From positions 1-20,307 of the IMG/VR virus record IMGVR_UViG_3300025369_000083: 20,307 nucleotides of DNA; one strand, 5' to 3'. Positions 12,074 through 19,818 of the stretch are shown here, in pieces. Below the pieces are notes generated by a model. It saw only the letters and a list, made by a program, of their open reading frames with translations, made no database searches and was not told where the DNA came from. A program made the translations under genes and the position numbers. The stretch's first letter is position 1, and each line of letters opens with the position of its first letter. The DNA comes from a virus.

Positions 12074-12368
12074 CCCAGAAGAACTGGCGAATCTTGGCTC
12101 ATCGATCGTTTACGTTTGCGACTTACCCATGTTTGATAATCTTGCCGGGGATGACAACATCCACCGTTTTGAACACCGTGTGGCGGAGCGTCTGGCAGAC
12201 TTTGATCCAAACGAAGACGTCATTGCGTACTACGGCGACATCATGATTTTTGCCATGATGGTAATGTACTTATCGGATAACTTTGATGCGTTTGATGTAG
12301 CCCGCTATTCGACTAAACAGCAAGGCTACATCATTCGCGAATTGTCTTACAGAAAGTTTATTCTGTAG
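12024..12368 (+). CDS. 114-residue phage hypothetical protein
   Basis: ATG 12024 has AGGA about eight bases upstream and overlaps the preceding gene by 50 bases. It starts MKKYNRVFVPNPNFRFDPEE. The segment EDVIAYYGDIMIFAMMVMYL, then DNFDAFDVARYS and YIIREL, resembles an unnamed small phage family with a hydrophobic helix followed by a strand and a Y-x-x-REL end (recalled pattern, not checked). The hydrophobic stretch is probably a buried helix, not a membrane anchor. It is the last gene of the rightward block; its end overlaps the convergent minus-strand gene by 11 bases. Confidence 0.7.
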   Translation: MKKYNRVFVPNPNFRFDPEELANLGSSIVYVCDLPMFDNLAGDDNIHRFEHRVAERLADFDPNEDVIAYYGDIMIFAMMVMYLSDNFDAFDVARYSTKQQGYIIRELSYRKFIL

Positions 12369-12549
12369 GAGTTTCTGCAGCAGGCGCTGGCGCAGGCGTG
12401 GCAGCGGCTTCAATCTGAGGTTTTGCTTGGCCATGTAGCAAGTTAATAACTTCTGCCACTTCGGCATATGCGCCTGCGCCAAGATGTTTCAAGATAGCGT
12501 TGACGTGTGCAACGGTCAGTTTTAGATCAAGTTCAAGATTTTCCATCAT
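12358..12549 (-). CDS. Small phage protein downstream of virion genes
   Basis: A 63-residue protein contains ENLELDLKLTVAHVNAILKH then LGAGAYAEVAEVINLLHGQA and an Ala/Pro-rich acidic tail (ATPAPAPAAETPTE). The first half resembles a widespread small phage family of the type L-D-L-x-x-T-V-x-x-V-N-x-I-L...Q-A-x-P-Q, found after tail genes. ATG 12549, with AGGGG six to seven bases upstream, overlaps the preceding stop (ATGA); a second ATG follows directly. A 10-base perfect inverted repeat lies inside the gene (12389-12398 and 12471-12480). Function unknown, possibly a small virion-associated or assembly factor. Confidence 0.75.
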   Translation of the reverse strand: MMENLELDLKLTVAHVNAILKHLGAGAYAEVAEVINLLHGQAKPQIEAAATPAPAPAAETPTE

Positions 12550-14804
12550 TTACCCCTATTTGCTATTTCCAAGGCTTTGGCGACGGTAGTGTCGTCCAAA
12601 TTCAACAAAGGCTCAGTCTGTTGAGCCTGTTTCTTTCTAATCTTTTCAGACAACGCAATCAAGCGATGGGCCTCGGCCTTAGCGTCTTTTTTGACAGCGC
12701 CGCCCGTCTTGCGACCGATCCGGCCGCCTGCTGCGTGTTGTCCGGTATCGTATAAAGATGTAGGTAACTGCTCAGTAGCCTTCATAACAGCATACGGAAC
12801 GGCTGCCCTGACAGCACCAGCGCCAAGCGGATTAATGGTTTGGGCGCCGATAAGGGGTGCGCTTTTTTGAATTGCTTTGCCAATGACTTTTTGGCCCGTT
12901 GTGGGGGCATATTGAGATAAAGGTCGAGCAATGTTGCGCGCGCCATAAGCCCCAGCCAAAGACCCCATACCAGCGGCGCCCATTGTTTTTAATGGCAAGC
13001 CACCAAGAAGAGCCGATTCGGTGAGTGCCGCAATTGGTTCAGCAATTGTAACCGGAGCAATGTTGGTCCCCGCCTTCTGAGCAAATGTATCAAGTTTGCT
13101 ACCAAGGGGGACGCCGTCTGATGTAGCCCGTCCAAGAGCGTTAATTTTTTCAAATGTGTCTCGCGCAGGACCGCTGCCAAATAGCAAGTCTTTGCCAGTG
13201 GGGTGCAAAGCATCATTGTAGAATTTATTGAAATTTCCAAACGAGAATTGGCCGCCGGGGGCAAGTGTATTCGCGTATGTTTTCCCGACAAGGCTCCATG
13301 CGTCTGGATCGTAATTGTTTACCACCTGCTGCAATGGAGATAAGGCAGCTATGTTTGGTTTTTTAGCAGATGCTGCAGATACAATATTGGAATAAATATC
13401 AGATGACTTTTTCCCATTAGGAACCTCGGGACCGCCTTTTGTATTGCCAACTGTTTTTAAAATATTGTCTCGCAAATTGTACAGTTTTTGAGCATTAGCA
13501 TTAGCGGTTGCAAGATTTTGAACAGCTTGAGGACCGCCAACGAGTTGCGCGTAAGCTTCCATGTCTTTAGAAGCTGCATTCCGCAATTGGCCAAGGATTG
13601 TATCATTTAATCCTGCGGTTCCCGGCGTGCGATTATAAGGGTCTCTTTGCTCATCAATAATTTGACGCAAAGCGTGGATTTGGTCAAAAGTAAGACCTTC
13701 TTCTTTTCCAAGGGCTTTGGATACTATTGCCAATGTTGGATCAATATTTGAAACCTCTCCAATTGATGAACTGCGGGCAGCCTCAACTGCATTGCGAATA
13801 TTTGCAATGTCCATTTTTTGTGATGAATTAGATAGATTGGAAACAGGTTTATAAAAATCGTTCATTTGAAAACGGAAACCCATTGGGTCTTGATCGTCTT
13901 GTAACCATTTACTAACTGCCGATCGAACAGCTTCACCGGCTTTTTCTGGATCGGCATCACCTGCAACATCTGAAACCTTGCTGCCAAGTTCAGAAAGAGT
14001 GCGAGCAGATGCCTTTGGCACTTGATTAAAAAAATCAAGTTTTGAAGCAACGCTTACTGGCGTTGAAAGACCTGTAGCCGCACTTGGCAAAGAAACGCCT
14101 ATGTCATGTGCAAGGCCGCTAGCTATTGCCGCGCTATCTGCGCCTCCAGTAAGGGCATGAACGACGGGATCGGCGACTTTACCAGCGATTGAGCCAATAG
14201 TTTTACCGGCCGCACCTAATACCATAGGCGCAACTTTAGCGCCGATAGCACCTGCCGCCGCTCCGCTAAGTTTATCGGCTGCCGTGTCACCTTCAGACGA
14301 GCCATAAATAGCCCCTTGAGTTACAGGGTTGGCAAGAACATCTGCCGCTTTACCAGCAAGCTTAGAGCCTCCCGCAACGCTTCGTAATCCTGCGCCCGCA
14401 AGGCTGCCAATGTTGCCCGATTCTGCGAGTAGGCCAGCGCCAGCCAACTCTTCCGGCCCAGCGACAACGGCGTTAATTGCTGCAGGAATAGCGGCACCAA
14501 CCATACCAGCGCCATACGCGTAAGGATGTTGGCTCCAAGCTTCCTCGTTAGCCGCTTTTTGTTTAGCAAGCTCGCTAATATATTCTGGGTTGTCGCTGCC
14601 CGGTAAATGGCCAGTTTTAATCGCGGCGATTAATTGCGGCGAATATCCCAATGCAAATGCATTTCCGGCGCCACGACCAAATGATTCAAGCCCGCCGATC
14701 TCTGGCTTTTTCGTATCTGGTAAATCGCTAGCGGGAACAAGATTGCTAGGCAAATCGCTTTGCGGGACCAAATTGGATGGCAGATCGCTTGCGGGAACTG
14801 GCAT
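12546..14804 (-). CDS. Large Ala/Gly-rich internal virion (ejection-type) protein
   Basis: A 752-residue protein has an N-terminal decapeptide repeat (PASDLPSNLV, PQSDLPSNLV, PASDLP), then long Ala/Gly-rich helical segments (such as GAGMVGAAIPAAINAVVAG and GAIGAKVAPMVLGAAGK), a polar middle, and a conserved C-terminus: GGRIGRKTGGAVKK, then QTEPLLNLDD and VAKALEIANRGK. That C-terminal module recurs in podovirus-like virion proteins in my recollection. The composition is that of ejection proteins, which leave the capsid to form a channel into the host. ATG 14804 shares one base with the preceding stop and has GGGAG eight bases upstream; a GTG at 14819 overlaps that site and is rejected. Confidence 0.78.
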   Translation of the reverse strand: MPVPASDLPSNLVPQSDLPSNLVPASDLPDTKKPEIGGLESFGRGAGNAFALGYSPQLIAAIKTGHLPGSDNPEYISELAKQKAANEEAWSQHPYAYGAGMVGAAIPAAINAVVAGPEELAGAGLLAESGNIGSLAGAGLRSVAGGSKLAGKAADVLANPVTQGAIYGSSEGDTAADKLSGAAAGAIGAKVAPMVLGAAGKTIGSIAGKVADPVVHALTGGADSAAIASGLAHDIGVSLPSAATGLSTPVSVASKLDFFNQVPKASARTLSELGSKVSDVAGDADPEKAGEAVRSAVSKWLQDDQDPMGFRFQMNDFYKPVSNLSNSSQKMDIANIRNAVEAARSSSIGEVSNIDPTLAIVSKALGKEEGLTFDQIHALRQIIDEQRDPYNRTPGTAGLNDTILGQLRNAASKDMEAYAQLVGGPQAVQNLATANANAQKLYNLRDNILKTVGNTKGGPEVPNGKKSSDIYSNIVSAASAKKPNIAALSPLQQVVNNYDPDAWSLVGKTYANTLAPGGQFSFGNFNKFYNDALHPTGKDLLFGSGPARDTFEKINALGRATSDGVPLGSKLDTFAQKAGTNIAPVTIAEPIAALTESALLGGLPLKTMGAAGMGSLAGAYGARNIARPLSQYAPTTGQKVIGKAIQKSAPLIGAQTINPLGAGAVRAAVPYAVMKATEQLPTSLYDTGQHAAGGRIGRKTGGAVKKDAKAEAHRLIALSEKIRKKQAQQTEPLLNLDDTTVAKALEIANRGK
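14718..14795 (-). repeat. Degenerate 30-bp tandem repeat (SDLPSNLVP)
   Basis: Two full and one partial 30-base units encode residues 4-29 of the ejection-type protein. The peptide is nearly identical between units, while several codon third positions differ, so the protein repeat is being conserved. Confidence 0.7.
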
Positions 14805-17800
14805 TATTGATACTCCCACTGACCATTGCGGAATACGATAGGCTTGCCGCTCTTAGAGGTAGAGGTTGAACCTTCCACTATACCAGTTGGAGCAGACCCA
14901 GCAGCTGGTCTACTTTGCTTTTCAACTTGATCAGCAAACTCATCGAAAGGAATCTGGCTCATAAACTTTTCTTGATACCCCGGTACGTCAAATCCTTCTT
15001 TTTGAGGATTGTACCCTTGATACATTTGTTGCTGATACATAACAGCAGCCTTTGCCCGAGCGAGAAGGTGGTGAACTGTTTCAGGTTGTGCGGTTGGGCG
15101 AGCAATTTGTGCGGCAATTGCTTCAAGTTCAGCTTTTGGTGCGCCGGGCGGCATATTGGCAAGTTGTTGTGTTATCAAGGCCGATGCACCCTTCTGTGCA
15201 GTTTGGAAGTCTGCAGCATCACTATTATGCAATTCTGGAATATTATTTTTTGGATCAACCACACCCATAAGTGTTGAGAACGCAGCCCTTGAAGGGGCGT
15301 CTGCGCCAGCTCTAAATTTGGAATAAATATCTTCCATATCTTGAAGATTTTTCTGAATGGTAGGGGCGATTTGAGTAAACTTAATTTTATTGTTTACGAA
15401 GTCTTTAGAGGCTTCCATCTGCTGTTCAGCAAACGTGCCTTGCTGACCAGCTGCAATAGCGCCCGGGAGGTTGATGCGGTTGCCGTTCACATCTGTCGTA
15501 TATCCATGAGTTTCAATCTCGTTTAAACGAACTCTCATGTTGTCGACGATATTTTTTACGTTCGCATCTACGGATGTACCGTTTTTTTGAATTGCAGCCT
15601 GCAAAGAAAGCGGGTCACTCATGGCAGGAATTTGCACTCCATTACGGTTAACTATAGCAGACTGCATTTGAAGCAAGCTCAATGCCTGAGGCATAGATGT
15701 GCCAGTATTGGTTGATTGAGCCGCTTGGCCACCAGAAGGAAGATAGCCCTTATAACCAACCATATTGGCATAATCTTGCAGCGATACGTTTTGTCCAGTC
15801 TGGGCATTATATGCCTGTAGGCCGCCTGCAAGTTTGTTGAGGGTATCAATTTGACGTTGCTGCACAACAGGCTGGAGGGCCTGACGTTCGAGCATTTGGT
15901 TCTGTACATCTTCGTAGCTCTTAGCGCCTGCACCAACGCCCTGCAAGAGCGCGGCACCAAGATAACGGCTATTGGAGCCAGCCATAGCGCCGAGGCCTGA
16001 CAGGAGTGGCACAAGGAATTTCTCGCTTGTGAGCGTATCGCCAAGGGACTTGGGTTGCTCTTCGCCGGGCACGGCAAAACCTTGCTGTCCTGTAGCGGCC
16101 TGAGCATTCATAGCACTCGGAGCAGGACGATCGGCAGGACTTGTTGCACCAAGAAGTCCTTGATTGCGTGCCACTGTCCAAGCGTTTGCACCATGCTTTG
16201 CGATGTAATTAGCGCCCCACTGGGAGATGTCGTTCTGATTAGCGGGGTCGTTAATGTAGCTAATTTTATCCTGAGGAGTACCGCTCTTTGCCAGCTCTGG
16301 ATTGCGTTCAGCAACGTAGGCATCGCCAAGGCCGGGGTTAGGATACTGCTTAGACAGGCCACCAACATGCAATTGGAGAATGCCGCCCGACGAACCTTCA
16401 TCGCCCAGAACAGGTTTTCCGCCGCTTTCGCCTTTGATTAAGCGAGTATATTCAACAGGATTAATACCAGCATTGCGCGCATGGTCTTCTGCTGCGGAAA
16501 GATCAAAACCCGGAATTTGTTTAGCCTGCGCCCCTGAAGGGCCAACAATACCACCCGGTTCGGCAGCAAATGGATCAAATCCCTCTGCGTCTCCGCCATC
16601 CGCAAACCCTGCACGGCCGCCCTTGGAGAATAAACTACCAATCCAAGCAAGGTCTTTGCCAAATGAAACGGCATTATTGAGATCGTTCATACCGTTCGAA
16701 CCAGAGCTGCCCGAAGGCAACTGCTGAGACTGCATAAGCTTCAATTCAGTTGGCTTTTTCTCACCTTCTTTGACAACGTCCGACATTGGGTCGTTTTCAA
16801 AATAAGGTTCTACATCGCCACCATCGGCATAAGCATGAACGAGGCCACCGCGATATGCGCCCTGTTGTGGCGCAGTGGATGAATTAACATAATCCGAAGC
16901 AAACTTTTTAAACTTTTGCCCTTGTGCCCAAAGGTCTTGAGCATCCTTGCCCAAGGTCGAAGCTTCATGGACGTCGCCCATAAGCGTTTCGGGAGCTTGT
17001 GTGCGGGATGGACTTGCAACGGCAAGGTGGCCTACAGGAAGACTGGCTGCAGGGACAAAGCCCTTACCGCCCGGAGTTCCGCCACTTGTGGCTCCGTATA
17101 GGCCGCCCTGTTGGAAAGGGGCGTAAGACTGTTTTTGTGATGCCAGTAGGGCCGCGATGTCATTGGGGTTAGATGCCACGTCCCCGCCGTCAAAGAAACC
17201 TTCCTTTTCATGCATAGGCGTGACCATTCCACCTTCGGAATTGCCAACCAACCCGCCCGCATAACGTGCCGCACGATCGTAGTCGACGGTCTTGAAACCA
17301 TGTGATTCGCCGACCGCTTCTGGATGGACCTTCTCGACCTCGTCGGCCATAAAACCAATGTTTGTCTTGTCGTCGCCCTTGTACTTGAACTTATAGATTG
17401 GCAAGCCTTCATCCGTCTCGCCGATGCGATGGATATCGTGTTTGAGGCGACGATCGGAGAAGAACGACGTGGGTGACGTCTGCGTCGTGGTTGATCCAGA
17501 CAGGGCGCCGGTGCCTTCCGCAATGTTGGCAAGGAATTGAGCCACTTGGAATGGATAAGCCTGCTGCTGTTGGAATTGGTTGTACAATGCCGTCTTGCCA
17601 GCCTGCTCGGTTTGTTGGCCAAGCGTACCAGCGCCAAGTTGCGCTTGCGCGCCCTGCAGGCCTGCTGTCTGCGCGGCACCGGCGAGATTGCCATACTGAT
17701 TGGCTAGCGCACCCTGCTGGGCAAGCCCCTGCATATAGTTTTGAGCAGACTGCTGATAACCCTGATTTGCCATCTGGCCAAGCGTCTGCCCCATGGCAAG

Positions 17801-18259
17801 GTTTTGCTGACCCATGAGAGCCGCCTGAGCAATGTTGCCTCGATCGCCGCCGAACGCACCCTGTTGGATTGTATTGCCGAGCAATTGCTGTTGCTGCTGC
17901 TGGTTTTGATTTTGCAGCATTGCTGCCGTCGAACCCATAGCATTCTGCAAATACGGGTTCATATAGGCTTGAACGCCCTGCTGGTAATTAGGAGCGTTGT
18001 AACCTTGGTAAGCTTGATCAGTGCCGGCCATAGCCCCTTGGTAGCCCGGTTGGGCAGCCATAGCCTGCTGGTTGATGTTACCAACACCTTGCTGTTGTTG
18101 TGCGTTTAAGGGAGCGACGAAGGCGTTAGGGTCGGTGCTATATTGCTGGAACGGCGTACCTGCTGCAGTCTGAGCCTGAGCGTTAACGGAGTTATACCGC
18201 GCCAGTACCTCGGGCGGGATAGATACGCTAGACGTTGTTGTTCCAGTCTTGCCACCCAT
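14804..18259 (-). CDS. Virion protein: Gln-rich N-term, internal S74 domain, lysozyme-like domain
   Basis: An 1151-residue protein. Residues 1-265 are Gln/Ala/Gly-rich (with a QNQNQQQQQQ run near 116-125 and GAFGGDRGNIAQAAL). Residues about 268-331 match the S74 intramolecular chaperone/autoprocessing domain: SDRRLK at 268-273, with the Ser268 and Lys273 spacing of the endosialidase dyad, then IGFMADEVEKVHPEAV and VDYDRAA. Glycine motifs follow (AYADGGD 476-482, GFADGGD 551-557). Residues about 583-705 look like a lysozyme-fold transglycosylase (ESGG with E611, SSGGILQL, then NDISQWGANYIAKHG). The rest (about 740-1151) is helical, of unknown role. S74 domains usually end tail spikes; here it is internal. 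ATG 18259 has GGAG seven bases upstream. The protein likely helps DNA entry through the cell wall. Confidence 0.82.
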   Translation of the reverse strand: MGGKTGTTTSSVSIPPEVLARYNSVNAQAQTAAGTPFQQYSTDPNAFVAPLNAQQQQGVGNINQQAMAAQPGYQGAMAGTDQAYQGYNAPNYQQGVQAYMNPYLQNAMGSTAAMLQNQNQQQQQQLLGNTIQQGAFGGDRGNIAQAALMGQQNLAMGQTLGQMANQGYQQSAQNYMQGLAQQGALANQYGNLAGAAQTAGLQGAQAQLGAGTLGQQTEQAGKTALYNQFQQQQAYPFQVAQFLANIAEGTGALSGSTTTQTSPTSFFSDRRLKHDIHRIGETDEGLPIYKFKYKGDDKTNIGFMADEVEKVHPEAVGESHGFKTVDYDRAARYAGGLVGNSEGGMVTPMHEKEGFFDGGDVASNPNDIAALLASQKQSYAPFQQGGLYGATSGGTPGGKGFVPAASLPVGHLAVASPSRTQAPETLMGDVHEASTLGKDAQDLWAQGQKFKKFASDYVNSSTAPQQGAYRGGLVHAYADGGDVEPYFENDPMSDVVKEGEKKPTELKLMQSQQLPSGSSGSNGMNDLNNAVSFGKDLAWIGSLFSKGGRAGFADGGDAEGFDPFAAEPGGIVGPSGAQAKQIPGFDLSAAEDHARNAGINPVEYTRLIKGESGGKPVLGDEGSSGGILQLHVGGLSKQYPNPGLGDAYVAERNPELAKSGTPQDKISYINDPANQNDISQWGANYIAKHGANAWTVARNQGLLGATSPADRPAPSAMNAQAATGQQGFAVPGEEQPKSLGDTLTSEKFLVPLLSGLGAMAGSNSRYLGAALLQGVGAGAKSYEDVQNQMLERQALQPVVQQRQIDTLNKLAGGLQAYNAQTGQNVSLQDYANMVGYKGYLPSGGQAAQSTNTGTSMPQALSLLQMQSAIVNRNGVQIPAMSDPLSLQAAIQKNGTSVDANVKNIVDNMRVRLNEIETHGYTTDVNGNRINLPGAIAAGQQGTFAEQQMEASKDFVNNKIKFTQIAPTIQKNLQDMEDIYSKFRAGADAPSRAAFSTLMGVVDPKNNIPELHNSDAADFQTAQKGASALITQQLANMPPGAPKAELEAIAAQIARPTAQPETVHHLLARAKAAVMYQQQMYQGYNPQKEGFDVPGYQEKFMSQIPFDEFADQVEKQSRPAAGSAPTGIVEGSTSTSKSGKPIVFRNGQWEYQ
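17267..17458 (-). other. Internal S74 autoprocessing domain segment
   Basis: These bases encode residues about 268-331 of the virion protein: SDRRLKHDI at the start, then KFKYKGDDKTNIGFMADEVE and the YDRAA end. In known S74 proteins cleavage occurs just before the Ser of this motif. Here that would separate a 267-residue Gln-rich piece from an 884-residue piece. Confidence 0.75.
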
Positions 18260-18260
18260 C

Positions 18261-18746
18261 TTATTGCTCCGTCATATGCTCTTCATGTCCAGTATGGACG
18301 TTGTATAAGAAAAAAGCCCCCGCTGGCGGACCAAACGAACGCTCGTACAATTTTACCTTAGCCGCGGTTCTGTTGTTCGAAAGAACACCAATAATGAGCG
18401 GCAAGCCCAATTCATCGGCTACCTTTTTAGAGAACTCACAAAGCCTTCGAGCGCGGCCGCCTTTCGCGCTTCTAAACTCAGGGTCGACAAAAATGGCCTT
18501 TTCTTCAAGCATTAAGCTATCCGAATACCACATTTTGCTGACTCTTAAAAGGACCGCCCCTTCAATCTTTTTGCCGGGTTCCCCTATGATCCCAACAAGC
18601 CCTTCCCAGAGGTACAAAGCGGGTCGGATCATGCCCAGCATTTTCTCGGGATTTACATCTTTAATCCCATTTTCTTCCCAAGCGCGGAGAGCCAAATCTA
18701 GCATGGCGGCTTCGTCGTCAGGTGTGCCTAATCTAATATCTGTCAT
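18261..18746 (-). CDS. GNAT-family N-acetyltransferase
   Basis: A 161-residue protein starts MTDIRLGTPDDEAAMLDLAL, the usual GNAT strand-1/helix-1 opening. Motif A is EKAIFVDPEFRS (82-93) with AKGGRARRL as the acetyl-CoA pyrophosphate loop (a variant of R/Q-x-x-G-x-G/A). Motif B follows: LIIGVLSNNRTAAKVKLYER. The fold is complete. The substrate is unknown; it lies inside the virion block, coupled to both neighbours (TAATG upstream, one-base gap downstream), so it may modify a virion or host protein at late time or ride as a passenger. Similar acetyltransferases occur in phage structural modules. Confidence 0.87.
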   Translation of the reverse strand: MTDIRLGTPDDEAAMLDLALRAWEENGIKDVNPEKMLGMIRPALYLWEGLVGIIGEPGKKIEGAVLLRVSKMWYSDSLMLEEKAIFVDPEFRSAKGGRARRLCEFSKKVADELGLPLIIGVLSNNRTAAKVKLYERSFGPPAGAFFLYNVHTGHEEHMTEQ

Positions 18747-19480
18747 TAGTCCCTCTTTGGCCCCGGTAATTTTTGAAGTGTTTTAATTAAATCTTTACGA
18801 GATTCGACCACAAAGTGATCAAGGATGTCGTGGCCATAGTCGATGTCACCACCGCCAATTTCACGGACAACCCGTGGCGGTATAACATATTCGCCGCCCG
18901 CCGCTATAATTTCGACGGGAAGGGAATCTTCGGGGGTACTGCCCCCTGTCGCTAAATGGGCTCCATAAGGAGTTGCACCAGCGGAATAAGGCATATTACC
19001 GGATTGGTAAGGTTGTTTACTTTCTTGAAAATACGGCGACGAGGCAAACATGTGGCGAGATATTTTATATCCCCCACTTTTAGGATTAAAGAGTTCTTGG
19101 GCTACTTTAAATCCTGCCTCGGTATTTCCTTCACCCTTTTTAGATATGATATCAGCAGGGATCACAAATGAACCAGAAGCCACCGTCATGGGAAGATGGT
19201 CAGTGCGGCCGGCGACAGGCGAACGGATCGGGCCTTCATGCAGCATGTGCTGATGCTTGACCGTTGTATCGTTAACGGGTTCGATTTTCTCTTTTAACGG
19301 ATTACCCATAAAAGCGCCGGGACCAGTTTTGGTTATGGTAAAATTGCCGCCCTCGGCTTTTGTTTTGCGCGCGGTCGACAGCGCCGCTGCCACGGCCTGA
19401 TCGTGCGGGTGGCCCGCGTGGATCATCTCGGAGATGTTGTGACTGATCGTTTTTTGTGACTTACCCGGCGTTAATGGCAT
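18746..19480 (-). CDS. Conserved phage structural-module protein
   Basis: A 244-residue protein starts MPLTPGKSQKTISHNISEMI then HAGHPHDQAVAAALSTARK. This opening, followed by the middle AGRTDHLPMTVASGSFVIPA and the end AAGGEYVIPPRVVREIGGGD ... LIKTLQKLPGPKRD, recalls a conserved family in podovirus-like phages; function has not been assigned as far as I know. ATG 19480 overlaps the preceding TGA; a GTG at 19483 is rejected because it would only add one residue. There is no signal peptide, and the two GSFVIPA / GEYVIPP repeats suggest a duplicated fold. Likely a virion-associated or assembly protein, from its position. Confidence 0.72.
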   Translation of the reverse strand: MPLTPGKSQKTISHNISEMIHAGHPHDQAVAAALSTARKTKAEGGNFTITKTGPGAFMGNPLKEKIEPVNDTTVKHQHMLHEGPIRSPVAGRTDHLPMTVASGSFVIPADIISKKGEGNTEAGFKVAQELFNPKSGGYKISRHMFASSPYFQESKQPYQSGNMPYSAGATPYGAHLATGGSTPEDSLPVEIIAAGGEYVIPPRVVREIGGGDIDYGHDILDHFVVESRKDLIKTLQKLPGPKRD

Positions 19481-19818
19481 CACGAATATCCTACAGAAAT
19501 GATTGACCCACTTCCGGGCGAGAAATAAAGACCGGTGGCAAATGGTATTTGCACTTGATACACACCGAGCGTGTTGGGCACGGCATAAATGCGAGAACCA
19601 GAAGCGGCCGATGTGGCATCATAAAGATACCCTTGAGTTGATCCAGCCACAATAACACTGACCGTTGCAAGCCAGCCTGAAGATGATTTAATCACCGACC
19701 CCGCGGATAGTTCTTTAGTTGAATACGACCCTGCATGATTTGTTAGCAAATTCACATAGGAATTGATCGCAACAACGCCATTTTTCTGGGTAGTAAGGAT
19801 ATCATCAAGTGATGCCAT
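19480..19818 (-). CDS. Small beta-rich virion-associated protein (putative)
   Basis: A 112-residue protein starts MASLDDILTTQKNGVVAINS and then has beta-type segments (SSGWLATVSVIVAGS, GYLYDATSAASGSRIYAVPN) and the end GLYFSPGSGSIISVGYS. The Ser/Gly/Thr-rich beta composition fits a decoration or head/tail accessory protein. ATG 19818 shares one base with the preceding stop (TAATG) and has GGGAGG five bases upstream. I do not recognise a named family; the assignment rests on composition and position. Confidence 0.65.
   Translation of the reverse strand: MASLDDILTTQKNGVVAINSYVNLLTNHAGSYSTKELSAGSVIKSSSGWLATVSVIVAGSTQGYLYDATSAASGSRIYAVPNTLGVYQVQIPFATGLYFSPGSGSIISVGYS

Noticed and set aside
11632-12210. 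192-codon minus-strand frame antisense to the small plus-strand genes
   Set aside because: It lies opposite four coupled genes with good ribosome-binding sites, has a low-complexity Cys/Ser-rich product and does not connect to the virion operon.
14805-14819. GTG start for the ejection-type protein
   Set aside because: The GTG overlaps the GGGAG site of the TAATG-coupled ATG at 14804.
17032-17694. 220-codon minus-strand frame inside the S74 gene
   Set aside because: Out-of-frame shadow of the 14804-18259 gene; its product is Arg/Ser-rich without a domain, and no ribosome-binding site or spacing supports it.
17870-17920. CAG/CAA-type repeat as a possible CRISPR or microsatellite
   Set aside because: It encodes a glutamine run in a Gln-rich virion domain; no spaced direct repeats exist here or elsewhere in the window.
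18235-18786. 183-codon plus-strand frame antisense to the GNAT gene
   Set aside because: The GNAT motifs on the other strand are clear; the antisense product is Ser/Pro-rich with no domain.
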